From contig CAYZYS010000019.1 of assembly GCA_964482605.1 (NCBI GenBank), positions 1 to 22,770 on the forward strand: 22,770 nt of DNA, written 5' to 3'. Position numbers and translations under genes: made by a program. Positions 1 through 5,994 of this stretch are shown here, one piece after another. Source of the DNA: Bacteroides_F sp964482605. Lineage in GTDB: Bacteria; Bacillota; Clostridia; Lachnospirales; Lachnospiraceae. Under the pieces are notes generated by a model, which did no database searches, was not told the origin of the DNA, and was given only the letters and a program-made list of their open reading frames with translations. The stretch's first letter is position 1. Every line of letters starts with the position of its first letter.

Positions 1-55
1 AACCCCCAGAATGCTGGAATCAGAATCCAGTGCCTTACCATTTGGCGAAAGCCCA
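1..55 (-). tRNA. tRNA-Gln (anticodon CUG), 3' part cut off by the window edge
   Basis: Read on the minus strand, the 5' end is TGGGCTT (acceptor), followed by a D-arm with GGTA, then an anticodon stem CTGGA/TCCAG enclosing the loop TTCTGAT, which gives anticodon CUG (glutamine). The sequence then runs through the variable region into the start of the T-arm and stops at base 1, so the T-loop and the 3' acceptor strand are outside the window. A sigma-A type promoter lies about 20 bases upstream. Confidence 0.9.
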
Positions 56-74
56 CTGCGTAGCAACGAAGTTC

Positions 75-103
75 ATTATATCCCAACGCATTAAGAAATG
101 CAA
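75..103 (-). promoter_or_regulatory. sigma-A promoter for tRNA-Gln
   Basis: Minus strand shows TTGCAT, a 17-base spacer and a perfect TATAAT at 75-80. The expected start site is around base 68, giving a short leader of roughly 13 bases before the tRNA. Confidence 0.8.
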
Positions 104-136
104 GCATAAATTTAAAAAATTATTTCGCGGGTGGCG

Positions 137-721
137 TCACCTGTCCGAACGGGGCGGCTGCCCCTCCATATACAACTGGTTGCATGCCCCCGCCATGACC
201 ACGCAATAATATACAGCGCATATCACCATGACCGCCTGCACCACAATCTCCACCACGGACGGAACATCAAGGTTGAGAACCACATAGTAGGCAAACACCA
301 GCACGCCAAACACAATCCAGGTCACACGGAAATTCTGGGATACCGCCGTCTTGCCCTGCATCTTTGCCTCAAGCGCCACGCCCTCCATAAAGTAATATGT
401 CACATATATGTAGAGAATCGTACATATCCCCCTGGCAAAAAGCTCACCGCTGAACTGGTATTCACCCATGTCAAGGCAATACACAAGCTGCGTGAACAAT
501 GCGGCGAAAAGCCCCCCGACGGCAACGCCCCTGTTTTTCCTGAACACGTTGCTCCGCCCCGCCATTCCCATCAATCCGATTATAATTAACACATAGGCTG
601 CAATGTCATTGAACAGGTCAACCTTAATGCTGCCAACATTTACCACCAGCTCCAGCGCAAGCAGCACAACGCCTGCCAGAACCAGCATCACATTTCCCTT
701 TCTGAACCCCGGCTTACTCAT
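137..721 (-). CDS. Six-helix integral membrane protein, function unknown
   Basis: A 194-residue, very hydrophobic protein that I do not recognise. Predicted membrane segments lie at about residues 11-29, 40-54, 66-83, 96-117, 132-150 and 157-179, with a short basic N-terminus and a polar C-terminal tail; no catalytic motif is evident. The chosen start is the ATG at 721, which overlaps the stop of the upstream YesL-type gene in an ATGA arrangement and follows a GGCGGGG-like ribosome site. An in-frame ATG 18 bases further upstream is less likely. The overlap implies translational coupling with the DUF624 protein, so the two may work as a membrane pair. No terminator hairpin is visible between its stop and the tRNA-Gln promoter. 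Confidence 0.8.
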   Translation of the reverse strand: MSKPGFRKGNVMLVLAGVVLLALELVVNVGSIKVDLFNDIAAYVLIIIGLMGMAGRSNVFRKNRGVAVGGLFAALFTQLVYCLDMGEYQFSGELFARGICTILYIYVTYYFMEGVALEAKMQGKTAVSQNFRVTWIVFGVLVFAYYVVLNLDVPSVVEIVVQAVMVICAVYYCVVMAGACNQLYMEGQPPRSDR

Positions 722-1398
722 CTTTCCCCGCCTTTCCATACATCATCATCCTCACCAGGCACCTCAAACTCGTCCGTATGCTCCTCTTCCTTGGGCATGT
801 ACGGCTTGAACGTCCTCACCATCACATAGGACTGGACATACGCATACAGCCCTATCAGCACAATTATGAACAGTGGAAATGACGCAATCGCATACACAAT
901 CATGCCTGTCACAATCAGCATTATTATAGTCTGCGGAAGGTTTTTCTCAGCCATCAGCAGGGAATTGAACATCGTTTTCCGTATTGTATTCTCAAACTGC
1001 GCAAGCAGCGGAAACAGATACATCAGCGAGCCCGCCGCCACAATTGCAAGCCCAATGTTGAGGTACATGAACACCGTCCCCGCCATGCTGCCCTCAAGCG
1101 ACCAGCGAAAGCTTGCCATTATGTCAAGCCCCAGCACCAGTGCAATGACTATGACAATCAATTCAATTATGACACCCTGCCTGAAGTTGCGCCTGAATGC
1201 CTTCCAGAAATCCCTGACCACATATCCTTCCTCGCCCCTGACCTCCTTTAATGCCACGTAATACATTGCCGTCACCGCAGGTCCGATTGTAATAACCGGA
1301 ATCGAGAAAACCAGCACCAGCACATTCAATATCATAAAATCTGCAACCTTTGACATCACCCTGAAAAAAGGGCTGTCCAAACCAAACCAACGATCCAT
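718..1398 (-). CDS. YesL family (DUF624) membrane protein
   Basis: A 226-residue membrane protein with the hallmarks of the DUF624/YesL family: an N-terminal region beginning MDRWFGLDSPFFRVM, a first membrane segment containing a conserved GP (residues 39-40), a cytoplasmic DFWKAFRRNFRQG block (63-75) and four further hydrophobic segments. The C-terminal 25 residues are strongly acidic. The biochemical role of the family is not established; members often sit beside carbohydrate ABC transporter genes, but none is found here. The start at 1398 is favoured by GAAAGAGG placed just upstream; an ATG 33 bases earlier has no comparable site. The gene overlaps the next membrane gene by 4 bases and has a promoter at 1452-1480. 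Confidence 0.85.
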   Translation of the reverse strand: MDRWFGLDSPFFRVMSKVADFMILNVLVLVFSIPVITIGPAVTAMYYVALKEVRGEEGYVVRDFWKAFRRNFRQGVIIELIVIVIALVLGLDIMASFRWSLEGSMAGTVFMYLNIGLAIVAAGSLMYLFPLLAQFENTIRKTMFNSLLMAEKNLPQTIIMLIVTGMIVYAIASFPLFIIVLIGLYAYVQSYVMVRTFKPYMPKEEEHTDEFEVPGEDDDVWKGGER

Positions 1399-1451
1399 TA
1401 CATCCTCTTTCCGGCATGACAGTCTGCACACATTATTGCGAACACCATCTG

Positions 1452-1480
1452 ATTATACATGGTTTGCATGGAAAAAGCAA
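1452..1480 (-). promoter_or_regulatory. Putative sigma-A promoter for the YesL-type gene
   Basis: Minus strand has TTGCTT, a 17-base spacer and a perfect TATAAT at 1452-1457, about 55 bases before the start codon at 1398. The -35 is weak, the -10 is consensus. Confidence 0.6.
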
Positions 1481-1540
1481 AGAACATTTACATAAGATTC
1501 ATGAACTTTTTGTAAAATGGGATGTCCCGCGGCAGCATTT

Positions 1541-1559
1541 ATGGTAAAATGCTTACCAT
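1541..1559 (+). promoter_or_regulatory. Palindrome overlapping an extended -10 element upstream of the gene at 1581
   Basis: ATGGTAA and TTACCAT form a perfect 7-bp inverted repeat around AATGC. The same bases contain TGGTAAAAT (1542-1550), an extended -10 element for the plus-strand gene, with a start site expected near 1557. No good -35 hexamer is seen at the right distance. The overlap of promoter and palindrome suggests a repressor operator, but this is inference. Confidence 0.4.
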
Positions 1560-1580
1560 GCATGGAAATGGAGATTAATT

Positions 1581-2276
1581 ATGATATACGGAAAAAGCTT
1601 AAAAGAAGTTGCAGGTGAACAGGCTGAAATCCTGCGCCACATGACACTCCCGCAAAAAATAGACCACATATGGACCAACTTCCGTGTTCCCATCGTGGCA
1701 GTGCTCCTTGTGGTTGCGGGAATCATCGGCACAATTTACAGCATAAAGCTCAACGACTATGAAAACGTGTTCTACGTTGCAGTCGTGGACGGGCACCTGA
1801 CCTATGATGACAATGAGCAGGACCCGCTTTCAAGCGGCTTCACCCAATACCTGGGGATAGACGGCAAGACACAGCGTGTTGAATTTGACACGGGCTACAC
1901 CCTGACCTACACCAATTCACTGGATCAGGACCCATACCTTAGTGCGCAGAAGCTTGAGACAAGGTTTTATGCCGGCAACACTGACGGATTTCTCGCTGAT
2001 TACAGCCTCATCAACGGCTTCTCCACAGGAACCGATTCATCACTGATGGATTTGCGTGACCTGTTAAGTGAGGAGGAGCTTGAGAAAATATCCGACCACC
2101 TCATATACCTGACCATGGATGACGGAAGCCGCATCCCCAATGCAGTTGACATGCAGGACACAAAGCTTGTCAACGAGCTTGGGCTTCGCATGGACCATCC
2201 ATGCTTTGGCATTGTCATAACAAGCAAATACAGCGACAACGGCGCCAGCTTCATCAGGTACATTTTTGATTTGTGA
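1581..2276 (+). CDS. Single-pass membrane protein with extracytoplasmic domain, function unknown
   Basis: A 231-residue protein with a cytoplasmic N-terminus of about 35 residues, one membrane helix at about 36-55 and a soluble domain of about 175 residues that would face outside. The soluble part is acidic and rich in Tyr and Asp, with no recognised catalytic or metal-binding motif. The start ATG is preceded by a GGAG site at suitable spacing. The gene diverges from the YesL-type gene and converges on the GNAT gene, with only 9 bases between the stops. Its position opposite two membrane-protein genes suggests, but does not prove, a shared envelope role. Confidence 0.8.
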   Translation: MIYGKSLKEVAGEQAEILRHMTLPQKIDHIWTNFRVPIVAVLLVVAGIIGTIYSIKLNDYENVFYVAVVDGHLTYDDNEQDPLSSGFTQYLGIDGKTQRVEFDTGYTLTYTNSLDQDPYLSAQKLETRFYAGNTDGFLADYSLINGFSTGTDSSLMDLRDLLSEEELEKISDHLIYLTMDDGSRIPNAVDMQDTKLVNELGLRMDHPCFGIVITSKYSDNGASFIRYIFDL

Positions 2277-2285
2277 TGCCTTGCA

Positions 2286-3161
2286 TCAAGCCCACGGCAT
2301 GCCATCCCTGTCAAGGTAGTACAGGTCAAGTCCGCCAACATCCTGTGCATGAAGGCGGAACCCAAGGCTCCTTGCAAGCCGCGCCGAAGGAATGTTGCCA
2401 GGGCTTGTACACAATGCAAGCCTGTCAAGCCCTAAGTGCCCACGGTCAAATGCCCAGCGGATTATGCCGCGGCAGCATTCCCCCGCATACCCCATCCGCT
2501 GGAACGGCGTGCCCACCATATACCCAAGCTCCACACTCTGCACGCCGTCAATCACCCTGTTTTCAAGGCCTGCTCGCCCAATCAGCCTGCCATCCTCCCT
2601 GCGTATCACAAGCCACAGCCCATATCCGTAAAATCCGTACATGTCACGTATGTAATTTTCCGTAAATTCAAGCTCCTTCCCGTACTCATACAACGGCTCC
2701 ACAAAATCCGTCATGTGCTCATAGCCGTACAGCCTGTACAATTCAGGCAAATCATCAGTTGTCATCTCCCGCACAATGAGCCTGTCCGTGGTTAAAATGG
2801 TGAGTGGCTTTTTCGCATACCTTGCCCACACAAGGTCAAGGTAATCGTCAGTAATCCCCTCCGCCTCCAATACAACATATCCCGCATTTCCACGGTAATC
2901 CATGCCAAAGCCAAGCACGCAGGCATGGCAGTCCGCCAGCCCCTTCGATTCCGTGACGCTCACCACGGCGGCAGCTTCAGCGTCAGAACCCGCCAGTATG
3001 ATAATGGGCATCCCTGCCACGGACACATCGCCCGAAAATGCAGCCGCGCCTTCGCCAATGCCGAACAGGACCCTCCATCTTTCCAGCCCTTCCGACAAGA
3101 ATCTTGCCTCATCCTGCGACATATGGCAGCCAACAAGCAAAAATCCCGCTTCACCAGCCAT
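2286..3161 (-). CDS. GNAT family N-acetyltransferase with an extra N-terminal region
   Basis: A 291-residue protein. Residues about 120-285 form a RimJ/RimL-type GNAT domain: TDRLIVREMTTDDL at its start, a GRLIGRAGLE strand (191-200), the acetyl-CoA loop QRMGYAGE (221-228) and NIPSARLARSLGFR near the end (256-269). The substrate cannot be deduced. The first 115 residues look like a shortened relative of the HAD-like domain that precedes this GNAT type in other lachnospiraceal proteins; the junction (GYVVLEAEGITDDYLDLVWARY) resembles that linker, but no HAD DxDxT motif is present. The start follows an excellent AGGAGG site. It diverges from the cyclophilin gene across 88 bases. Confidence 0.85.
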   Translation of the reverse strand: MAGEAGFLLVGCHMSQDEARFLSEGLERWRVLFGIGEGAAAFSGDVSVAGMPIIILAGSDAEAAAVVSVTESKGLADCHACVLGFGMDYRGNAGYVVLEAEGITDDYLDLVWARYAKKPLTILTTDRLIVREMTTDDLPELYRLYGYEHMTDFVEPLYEYGKELEFTENYIRDMYGFYGYGLWLVIRREDGRLIGRAGLENRVIDGVQSVELGYMVGTPFQRMGYAGECCRGIIRWAFDRGHLGLDRLALCTSPGNIPSARLARSLGFRLHAQDVGGLDLYYLDRDGMPWA

Positions 3162-3181
3162 GCCTACACCTCCTGATTAAT

Positions 3182-3210
3182 TTGACATTTGTTGAATATT
3201 ACAATAAAAT
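3182..3210 (+). promoter_or_regulatory. Strong sigma-A promoter for the cyclophilin gene
   Basis: TTGACA at 3182-3187 and TAAAAT at 3205-3210 with a 17-base spacer. The transcript would begin near 3217 and carry a small GTGCT/AGCAC hairpin (3219-3233) before the ribosome site. Confidence 0.85.
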
Positions 3211-3249
3211 CATTGATAGTGCTCTTAAAGCACGGAAAAGAGGAAAAAT

Positions 3250-3771
3250 ATGACACAAAACCCAATTGTAACAATAACCATGGAAAACGGGCAGGTAATG
3301 CGTGCCGAGCTTTATCCTGAAATTGCGCCCAACACCGTCAACAACTTCATCTCCCTCATACAGAAGGGCTTTTATGACGGGCTTATGTTCCACCGTGTAA
3401 TCAACGGCTTCATGATTCAGGGCGGCGACCCTGACGGCAACGGCACCGGCGGTCCAGGCTACAGCATACCGGGGGAATTTTCCTCCAACGGCTTCAAGAA
3501 TGACCTGAAGCACACTGTCGGCGTGCTGTCCATGGCAAGAACCAACATACCTGATTCCGCAGGCTCACAGTTCTTCATCATGCACAAGGATTCACCGCAC
3601 CTTGACGGGGAATATGCCGCATTCGGGAAACTGACTGAGGGGCTTGACGTGCTCAACGCCATAGCCGAGACAGATGTCGACTGGTATGACTGCCCATACA
3701 ACAAGCAGGTGATGAAAACCGTCACCGTTGATACCTTCGGCGTAGAATATGACCAGCCAAAAACAGTATAA
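3250..3771 (+). CDS. ppiB: Cyclophilin-type peptidyl-prolyl cis-trans isomerase
   Basis: A 173-residue, single-domain cyclophilin without a signal peptide, so a cytoplasmic foldase that isomerises Xaa-Pro peptide bonds. The catalytic block FHRVINGFMIQGGDP is at 47-61 (Arg49, Phe54, Gln57), followed by the MART-like loop (95-98), SQFFI (106-110) with the active-site Phe, and LDGEYAAFGK (118-127), all conserved in the family. The length matches stand-alone bacterial cyclophilins. The start has an AGAGG site and a strong promoter upstream, so the gene is probably monocistronic and constitutively expressed. It converges on the small DAK2-related gene across a hairpin at 3797-3854. Confidence 0.95.
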   Translation: MTQNPIVTITMENGQVMRAELYPEIAPNTVNNFISLIQKGFYDGLMFHRVINGFMIQGGDPDGNGTGGPGYSIPGEFSSNGFKNDLKHTVGVLSMARTNIPDSAGSQFFIMHKDSPHLDGEYAAFGKLTEGLDVLNAIAETDVDWYDCPYNKQVMKTVTVDTFGVEYDQPKTV

Positions 3772-3796
3772 AAAAGTATATATACACGCATAGAAA

Positions 3797-3854
3797 ATCG
3801 CAGGCGGACACCCCCTTAACCCGAAAAAACGGCAATGGGACTTTCGCCTGCGAT
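3797..3854 (-). terminator. Long-loop hairpin between convergent genes, possible terminator
   Basis: ATCGCAGGCG (3797-3806) and CGCCTGCGAT (3845-3854) form a perfect 10-bp stem around a 38-base loop that contains a small CCG/CGG stem. On the minus strand it is followed by TTTTC, so it could end transcription of the gene at 3878-4168. The loop is unusually long for an intrinsic terminator. Confidence 0.5.
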
Positions 3855-3877
3855 ACTGTTATGCCACACCTGGGCAA

Positions 3878-4168
3878 TCAGCCCTGCATTCCATTGGTCT
3901 GCCTAATCATGTCCTCAACCACGATGTCATATATCTCTCCCACGGTATTGCAGTATTCAAGGATTTTCCACGGTTCATTCGTATGGAAATGAATCTTCAC
4001 CAAATCCTCGTCCCCCGCAGCAATCAGGCTGTTGCCCTCAAAATGCTCCGTGATGTAATCAGCTATCTCATCCTCGTCAAGGTCCTTATCCCTCCTGTCT
4101 ATCAGAAGCTGCGTATCGTAGCGGTATGCAAACTGGTCTTCCTCGGCATCAATTGAATTAACCCCCAT
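3878..4168 (-). CDS. Small protein resembling the middle domain of FakA/DAK2-type kinases
   Basis: A 96-residue acidic cytoplasmic protein. FRYD-like residues near the start (FAYRYDTQLLI, 13-23) and GNSLIAAGDEDLVKIHFHTN (45-64) followed by EPWKILEYCNTVGEIYDI match the segment that follows the DhaL-like kinase domain in FakA-type proteins, where the pattern is GDSLVVVGDxDLxKVHVHTNDPGKVLEYA. The kinase domain itself and the DegV-like parts are absent, so this is a stand-alone version; similar short proteins are annotated in Clostridia as 'kinase to dihydroxyacetone kinase', without proven activity. The start at 4168 has GGAGG five bases upstream; an ATG at 4180 is possible but has poor spacing. 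It has its own promoter although it lies 3' of spoVAC. Confidence 0.75.
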   Translation of the reverse strand: MGVNSIDAEEDQFAYRYDTQLLIDRRDKDLDEDEIADYITEHFEGNSLIAAGDEDLVKIHFHTNEPWKILEYCNTVGEIYDIVVEDMIRQTNGMQG

Positions 4169-4214
4169 TTCATCCTCCATTCCCCAGACATTTCACGTCT
4201 GGCCCAATGCGTAT

Positions 4215-4243
4215 AGTATACCTAATATAACCGCCAAATGCAA
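4215..4243 (-). promoter_or_regulatory. Sigma-A promoter for the DAK2-related gene
   Basis: Minus strand TTGCAT, 17-base spacer, TATACT at 4215-4220. The 5' leader would contain a CCAGAC/GTCTGG hairpin (4184-4202) just before the ribosome site. The promoter falls between spoVAC and this gene, so the two need not be co-expressed. Confidence 0.75.
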
Positions 4244-4274
4244 CCTGATTATGCCTAATCCACACGTACCGCAT

Positions 4275-4757
4275 TCATCCCCACATTTGCATGAGCCAGT
4301 ATACCACCCCAAGCGCCCAGCTCGTTATTATGCCATAAAGTATGACGGGACCTGCAATGGTGAATATCTTGCACCCAACGCCATACACCCAGCCCTCCCG
4401 CTTGTACTCCATCGCCGCCGACACAACGGAATTGGCAAAGCCCGTTATGGGAACCAATGCCCCCGCACCGCCCCATTTCACAATGTAGGGGTATATGTCA
4501 AACCCCGTAAGCACCACACTGAGCGCCACAAGTGATATTGTGACAAGAAGTGCAGCATCATCCTTTCCCGCGCCCATACTGCCATACACCGTGAGCAGCA
4601 CCTGTCCGACAAGGCATATCAGCCCGCCCGTGACAAATGCCTTAAGGGAACGGAGCCCACAGCTATACACGGGCGTGACCTCCTCCACATACCTGTTGTA
4701 TTCATCATTCCTTAACTGGATTTCCTCCTGAGTCATATTTTCCTTCTGGTCAATCAT
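4275..4757 (-). CDS. spoVAC: Stage V sporulation protein AC
   Basis: A 160-residue membrane protein of the SpoVA complex, which sits in the spore inner membrane and moves dipicolinic acid during spore maturation and germination; SpoVAC of Bacillus has been described as a mechanosensitive channel. The diagnostic stretch is present: GGLICLVGQ near the first helix, then GAGALVPITGFANSVVSAA, then the EGWVYGVGCKIFTIAGPVILYG block. Several membrane helices are predicted. The start at 4757 has GGAGG four bases upstream. It is the last gene of spoVAA-AB-AC, 43 bases behind spoVAB. SpoVAD and SpoVAE, which normally follow, are not here. Confidence 0.95.
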   Translation of the reverse strand: MIDQKENMTQEEIQLRNDEYNRYVEEVTPVYSCGLRSLKAFVTGGLICLVGQVLLTVYGSMGAGKDDAALLVTISLVALSVVLTGFDIYPYIVKWGGAGALVPITGFANSVVSAAMEYKREGWVYGVGCKIFTIAGPVILYGIITSWALGVVYWLMQMWG

Positions 4758-4800
4758 GATTCCTCCATTTCCTGCGCGCCAAGGCGTCCGTCCGCACCTG

Positions 4801-5220
4801 TCAGTCAACATACAGGTACAGGTAATACACAAGATTTCCAATTCCCTTCCCAAGGGCAACGGCAAGCACAATAAAGCCAAGCCCCGAGCTTATCCGCGTC
4901 CTTCTTACCGCCACCGGCACCGCCTTGGTTATCTCCGCAAGGCATACGGCAAAGCAGCCCACATATATGCCGGATATCAGCCCAAACACCACCACCCCCG
5001 GCATGCCAAGGAAAAGCCGCCAGTCAAACAGGAAGCACAGGTTGCCAAAGGCTGCACCAAAAATTATCATTTCCTCATACAAGCGGACATACCCTGCGGT
5101 ACGTGTCACCTTGGCGAACCGGTTGACAATGCCAAGCGCGGTAATCAGGGCAAATATCCCTGCCGCAGACACTATGCCGCCGCCCAGTGCGAGCGCCCCA
5201 AGAAGTACCTGTCCCATCAC
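4801..5220 (-). CDS. spoVAB: Stage V sporulation protein AB
   Basis: A 139-residue membrane protein with about four helices. The family signature is visible in GIYVGCFAVCLAEITKAVPV followed by a basic RRTR and a C-terminal LGKGIGNLVYYLY. It is a subunit of the SpoVA dipicolinate channel made in the forespore. The start is either the GTG at 5220 or the ATG directly after it (5217); GGAG lies 11 bases before the GTG, which favours the GTG. The gene starts 2 bases after the spoVAA stop, so translation is probably coupled. Confidence 0.93.
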   Translation of the reverse strand: MMGQVLLGALALGGGIVSAAGIFALITALGIVNRFAKVTRTAGYVRLYEEMIIFGAAFGNLCFLFDWRLFLGMPGVVVFGLISGIYVGCFAVCLAEITKAVPVAVRRTRISSGLGFIVLAVALGKGIGNLVYYLYLYVD

Positions 5221-5222
5221 GC

Positions 5223-5864
5223 TTACGTCAACTCCTTTCCGCTTCGGCTGCCCCTTTCAATCAGGGCATAATCAATGTCCTGCTCGTAAGTGTTCATCTC
5301 CACCTCAATCGGCGTAGGGTCATTGGAGAAGCTCTTTCCGCCAAAATGATTGTAGAATACGGCAATGCCAAGGGTAAGGCCGATTGAGAACATTATTTCC
5401 ATAATCCTTGTGCCGTCATTTTGACCTCCAAGTATCATTTCATATGCCTTGGCAAATATCTCCTTCGTCCCCACGTCATTGTCATATGCCATTATGGCAT
5501 AGGCGCTTCCCATAAATGTTATGATGCATATCAGCAGCACCTTGATGGCATTGACCGCCTTGCTGCCAAGTCCAAAAAGCGTCCCCTTGTTCTTTTCATC
5601 AATGTAATCCACAATGAAATCCTCCTCACCAATGTTGTCAACATCAGCTCCCGGTATCTCACTGGTTATCGCCTCAATGATTCTCAAGGATGACATGCTC
5701 ACCCTCGCCCTGCCATCAGCCTCAATCCTGCCAATCACAAGGGTTTTCGCCTTGCTTGCAGCCGCAACGTCCTGGCAATACACATCCGCCACGTCTGACA
5801 CCCTGACAAGGGTATCACTCACCTCATTGTTCCTATTGATTTTAAGATATATTTTCTTGCTCAT
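5223..5864 (-). CDS. spoVAA: Stage V sporulation protein AA
   Basis: A 213-residue protein: a soluble N-terminal domain of about 110 residues (beginning MSKKIYLKINRN) and two helices, VLLICIITFMGSAYAIMAY and IMFSIGLTLGIAVFYNH. The block NDVGTKEIFAKAYEMILG and the tail DPTPIEVEMNTYEQ match SpoVAA of Bacillus. SpoVAA is needed with the other SpoVA proteins for dipicolinic acid uptake into the forespore. The ATG at 5864 is chosen because the upstream in-frame extension runs back into the terminator and promoter region. The ribosome site (GGGGGA) is modest. It is the first gene of the operon behind a sigma-G promoter. Confidence 0.95.
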   Translation of the reverse strand: MSKKIYLKINRNNEVSDTLVRVSDVADVYCQDVAAASKAKTLVIGRIEADGRARVSMSSLRIIEAITSEIPGADVDNIGEEDFIVDYIDEKNKGTLFGLGSKAVNAIKVLLICIITFMGSAYAIMAYDNDVGTKEIFAKAYEMILGGQNDGTRIMEIMFSIGLTLGIAVFYNHFGGKSFSNDPTPIEVEMNTYEQDIDYALIERGSRSGKELT

Positions 5865-5880
5865 GCTTCCCCCAATCCAC

Positions 5881-5894
5881 GGCTTGCGCAAGCC
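5881..5894. repeat. Perfect 14-bp palindrome in the spoVAA leader
   Basis: GGCTTGCGCAAGCC is a perfect palindrome, 17 bases upstream of the spoVAA start codon and downstream of the predicted sigma-G start site. It could be a binding site for a forespore regulator or a leader hairpin; nothing in the window decides between these. Confidence 0.55.
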
Positions 5895-5922
5895 TGCGGC
5901 AGCGCAAATGCCTGTCTTGTGA

Positions 5923-5953
5923 TAATATGCACAAAAAAAGACCCCGGTATTCA
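5923..5953 (-). promoter_or_regulatory. Sigma-G promoter of the spoVA operon
   Basis: Minus strand TGAATA (5948-5953), an 18-base spacer and CATATTA (5923-5929). The Bacillus sigma-G consensus is TGAATA, 17-18 bases, CATACTA, so the match is 6/6 and 6/7 at correct spacing. spoVA is known to be transcribed by sigma-G in Bacillus, which supports the call. The -35 element lies inside the terminator hairpin of the upstream gene. Confidence 0.82.
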
Positions 5954-5970
5954 CATACCGAAGTCTTTTT
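5933..5970 (-). terminator. Intrinsic terminator of the zinc-ribbon/TcaA-like gene
   Basis: AAAAAGAC..CGGTAT (5935-5950) pairs with ATACCG..GTCTTTTT (5955-5970) around a TCAC loop, with a T-run on the minus strand after the stem. It lies 25 bases after the stop of the gene ending at 5995. The stem is near-symmetric, with A/T tracts on both sides. Confidence 0.88.
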
Positions 5971-5994
5971 GCAACCAACATCCCTGCATACATC

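Noticed and set aside
131..589. Plus-strand reading frame of 152 codons
   Set aside because: It is antisense to the six-helix membrane protein, has no ribosome site and a His-rich composition typical of shadow frames.
2271..2287. Small TGATGC/GCATCA hairpin between convergent stops as a terminator
   Set aside because: The stem is 6 bp with a 3-base loop and no T-run follows on either strand.
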